Shown here: positions 12,160-13,469 of the stretch, one piece after another
How positions within the stretch are numbered: the stretch's first letter is position 1
Layout: the number at the start of each line of letters is the position of its first letter
From: an uncultured bacterium
GTDB lineage: Bacteria; Bacillota; Clostridia; TANB77; CAG-508
Reading direction: 5' to 3'
Length of the DNA: 13,469 nucleotides
Assembly: GCA_905214245.1 (NCBI GenBank)
Contig: CAJMLO010000033.1
Location: 1-13,469, forward strand
Notes under the pieces: generated by a model
Told to the model about the DNA's origin: nothing
The model's input: the letters and a program-made list of their open reading frames with translations, nothing else
Database searches by the model: none
Made by a program: the position numbers and the translations under genes

Positions 12160-13469
12160 CTAAAAACTTTGACATACAAAATTATCTTCATTTAATATTT
12201 TTTGTTGTAATAAATAAGTCGCTATAATTGTACTTACAACCATATCGACTTTTCCACTAGATTTTTTCTTATTAACATATTTATTTAAGTTAGTATCTTC
12301 TGTACATTTTGCATTTTGAAAATTTATTTCATATAATCTGTCACCATCATAACTAAATTTTCTTTGCAATATACTTTCTTGTAAAAATTTTGTTGGTGGA
12401 TGTAGAACACTTGAATGTTGTTTTACTTCAACTGTCTCATATCCTGCCTCTTGAAGTTTATTTGCTGTAGAAATACAATTATATCTATCATAACCTATCT
12501 GTACGATATGAACACCATATTCTTTTTCTAAATTCATAATAAATCTTTCAACAAAACTATATGATATAATTTCCTCTCCACAAGCAAAACAACTTCCTTC
12601 TTGAATGAATCTTTTATAGTCTGTTCTTTCGCGTTTATTTTTTTCTTCAATTCGATCTGCAGGAATGAATGCCCATGATTTTGCATAAACCATTCCATCT
12701 TCCATAGTCACCATAGAAACTGATGTATTATCATTTGTCATTGCTAAATCCAATCCTAAATAAACATTTCTTCCATTCCAATCGAATATTCCTCTTGTAT
12801 TCTTACATTTTCTTAACTTATCAATTGAAACAAAAGCCTCTCCACTATTAGATGGTACAAAATAATTCATATTTTTCGTTAAATATTCCGTTCTTTCTTC
12901 TGGTTTAGCAAGTGCTTGATTTCTATTATCTCTTATTTCTTCATAATTTTCTTCAATTCTAAGTGGATTAGCCATTTGCAATCCTATATCATCCCATAAA
13001 TGTTCTTCTGTAGCATAATAAACTAAAGCAAATAATCTTTCATTTTTTTCTAGCCCATTATAAATCTTCTTTAAATAGTCTAATTCTGCTAACATTGGAC
13101 TTTTATCTTCTGCATATGCTGATGTCAATCTAAACATTAGAGGATTTTTCACACTTAATTGTCCAGTTTTCATTGCTCCAACATTTGAAATATCTTTCAT
13201 AGCACCAAATTCGTCCGCAATAAATGCCGATGGATGAATTGAGTTATTTCTGTTTGCCTCTGCTGTACGAGGTTGATAAAATGAATGTGTTATTGTACAT
13301 TCAAGTCTTCCGCTTAAAGTTTTTGGTATTTTAAAATATTCTGCTACTGCTGGACTCATCTCTAAAATTTGCGATATTGCTTTTTTTACTTCTCCTGCTA
13401 AATCTCGGTCTAGGCATATTGAATAAAACTCTGAATAATCATCTTCAGTCAACATTAATATTATAAATA
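12160..13469 (-). CDS. terL: Terminase large subunit, partial (N-terminus outside)
   Basis: The frame is open to the window edge (FIIL precedes the internal Met at 13455), so the start and the Walker A motif lie beyond it. Counting from that Met, residues 77-82 AFIADE are Walker B with catalytic Glu82, and TSAY (111-114) is the coupling motif of the ATPase. The C-terminal RNase H-like nuclease shows its three acidic residues: D236 in YLGLDLAMTND, D323 in IGYDRYN, and D404 in GKVDMVVST. The enzyme packages DNA through the portal and cuts concatemers. The type resembles HK97/phiC31-like Terminase_1 proteins of clostridial phages; cos or pac mode cannot be told here. The TAG stop is overlapped by the portal ribosome binding site. 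The small subunit should lie just outside. Confidence 0.93.
   Translation of the reverse strand, partial: FIILMLTEDDYSEFYSICLDRDLAGEVKKAISQILEMSPAVAEYFKIPKTLSGRLECTITHSFYQPRTAEANRNNSIHPSAFIADEFGAMKDISNVGAMKTGQLSVKNPLMFRLTSAYAEDKSPMLAELDYLKKIYNGLEKNERLFALVYYATEEHLWDDIGLQMANPLRIEENYEEIRDNRNQALAKPEERTEYLTKNMNYFVPSNSGEAFVSIDKLRKCKNTRGIFDWNGRNVYLGLDLAMTNDNTSVSMVTMEDGMVYAKSWAFIPADRIEEKNKRERTDYKRFIQEGSCFACGEEIISYSFVERFIMNLEKEYGVHIVQIGYDRYNCISTANKLQEAGYETVEVKQHSSVLHPPTKFLQESILQRKFSYDGDRLYEINFQNAKCTEDTNLNKYVNKKKSSGKVDMVVSTIIATYLLQQKILNEDNFVCQSF

Noticed and set aside
1..13469. CRISPR arrays, tRNAs, insertion sequences, attachment sites, stop-codon reassignment
   Set aside because: No regularly spaced direct repeats, cloverleaf-like stretches, transposase frames or terminal repeats were seen. 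TGA, TAG and TAA all end recognisable genes at sensible places.

Overview
The window is a continuous stretch of the late structural module of a siphovirus-type phage, most likely a prophage, from a low-GC Firmicutes host. All genes lie on the minus strand. The host guess (Clostridia or a related gut Firmicute) rests on strong AT richness, AGGAGG-type ribosome binding sites, UGA/UAG/UAA all read as stops, and proteins that resemble clostridial HK97-type phages. No host chromosomal gene, integrase, lysis gene, tRNA or attachment site is visible, so prophage versus free phage cannot be decided here.

Read in transcription order (high to low coordinates), the module begins with the large terminase subunit (12160-13469, N-terminus outside the window). 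The head genes follow: portal (10861-12147), ClpP-like prohead protease (10146-10871) and HK97-fold major capsid (8904-10079). The head-tail joining genes are a gp6-like connector, a head-closure adaptor, a gp10-like protein and a tail terminator (7482-8879). Then come the phi13-like tail tube protein (6905-7489), a tail assembly chaperone with a programmed -1 frameshift (6271-6848), a small Com-like zinc ribbon (6120-6278) and the tape measure (3781-6066). The tail tip follows: a distal tail protein (2914-3775, frameshifted), a tail hub protein (1676-2911), a baseplate protein (1027-1674) apparently split from a dockerin-ended distal part (480-1115), a 59-residue ORF (286-465) and the start of another tail-fibre-like gene (1-289). 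Genes are packed with overlaps or short gaps, as expected of one late operon. Two hairpins with T tracts interrupt it, one before the capsid gene and one after the tube gene.

The most interesting signals are these. (1) An A AAA AAC slippery heptamer, a 5-nt spacer and a perfect 9-bp stem in the tail chaperone. (2) A Com-like zinc-ribbon gene directly upstream of the tape measure, whose ribosome binding site sits in a 10-bp inverted repeat, recalling how phage Mu Com activates mom translation. (3) A canonical dockerin module with two calcium loops at the end of a tail-tip protein. (4) Two independent +1-nt lesions, in the distal tail gene and in the baseplate/dockerin gene, pointing to decay, phase-like inactivation or sequence error in the adsorption apparatus. 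(5) A strict 22-residue (66-bp) repeat in the tape measure.
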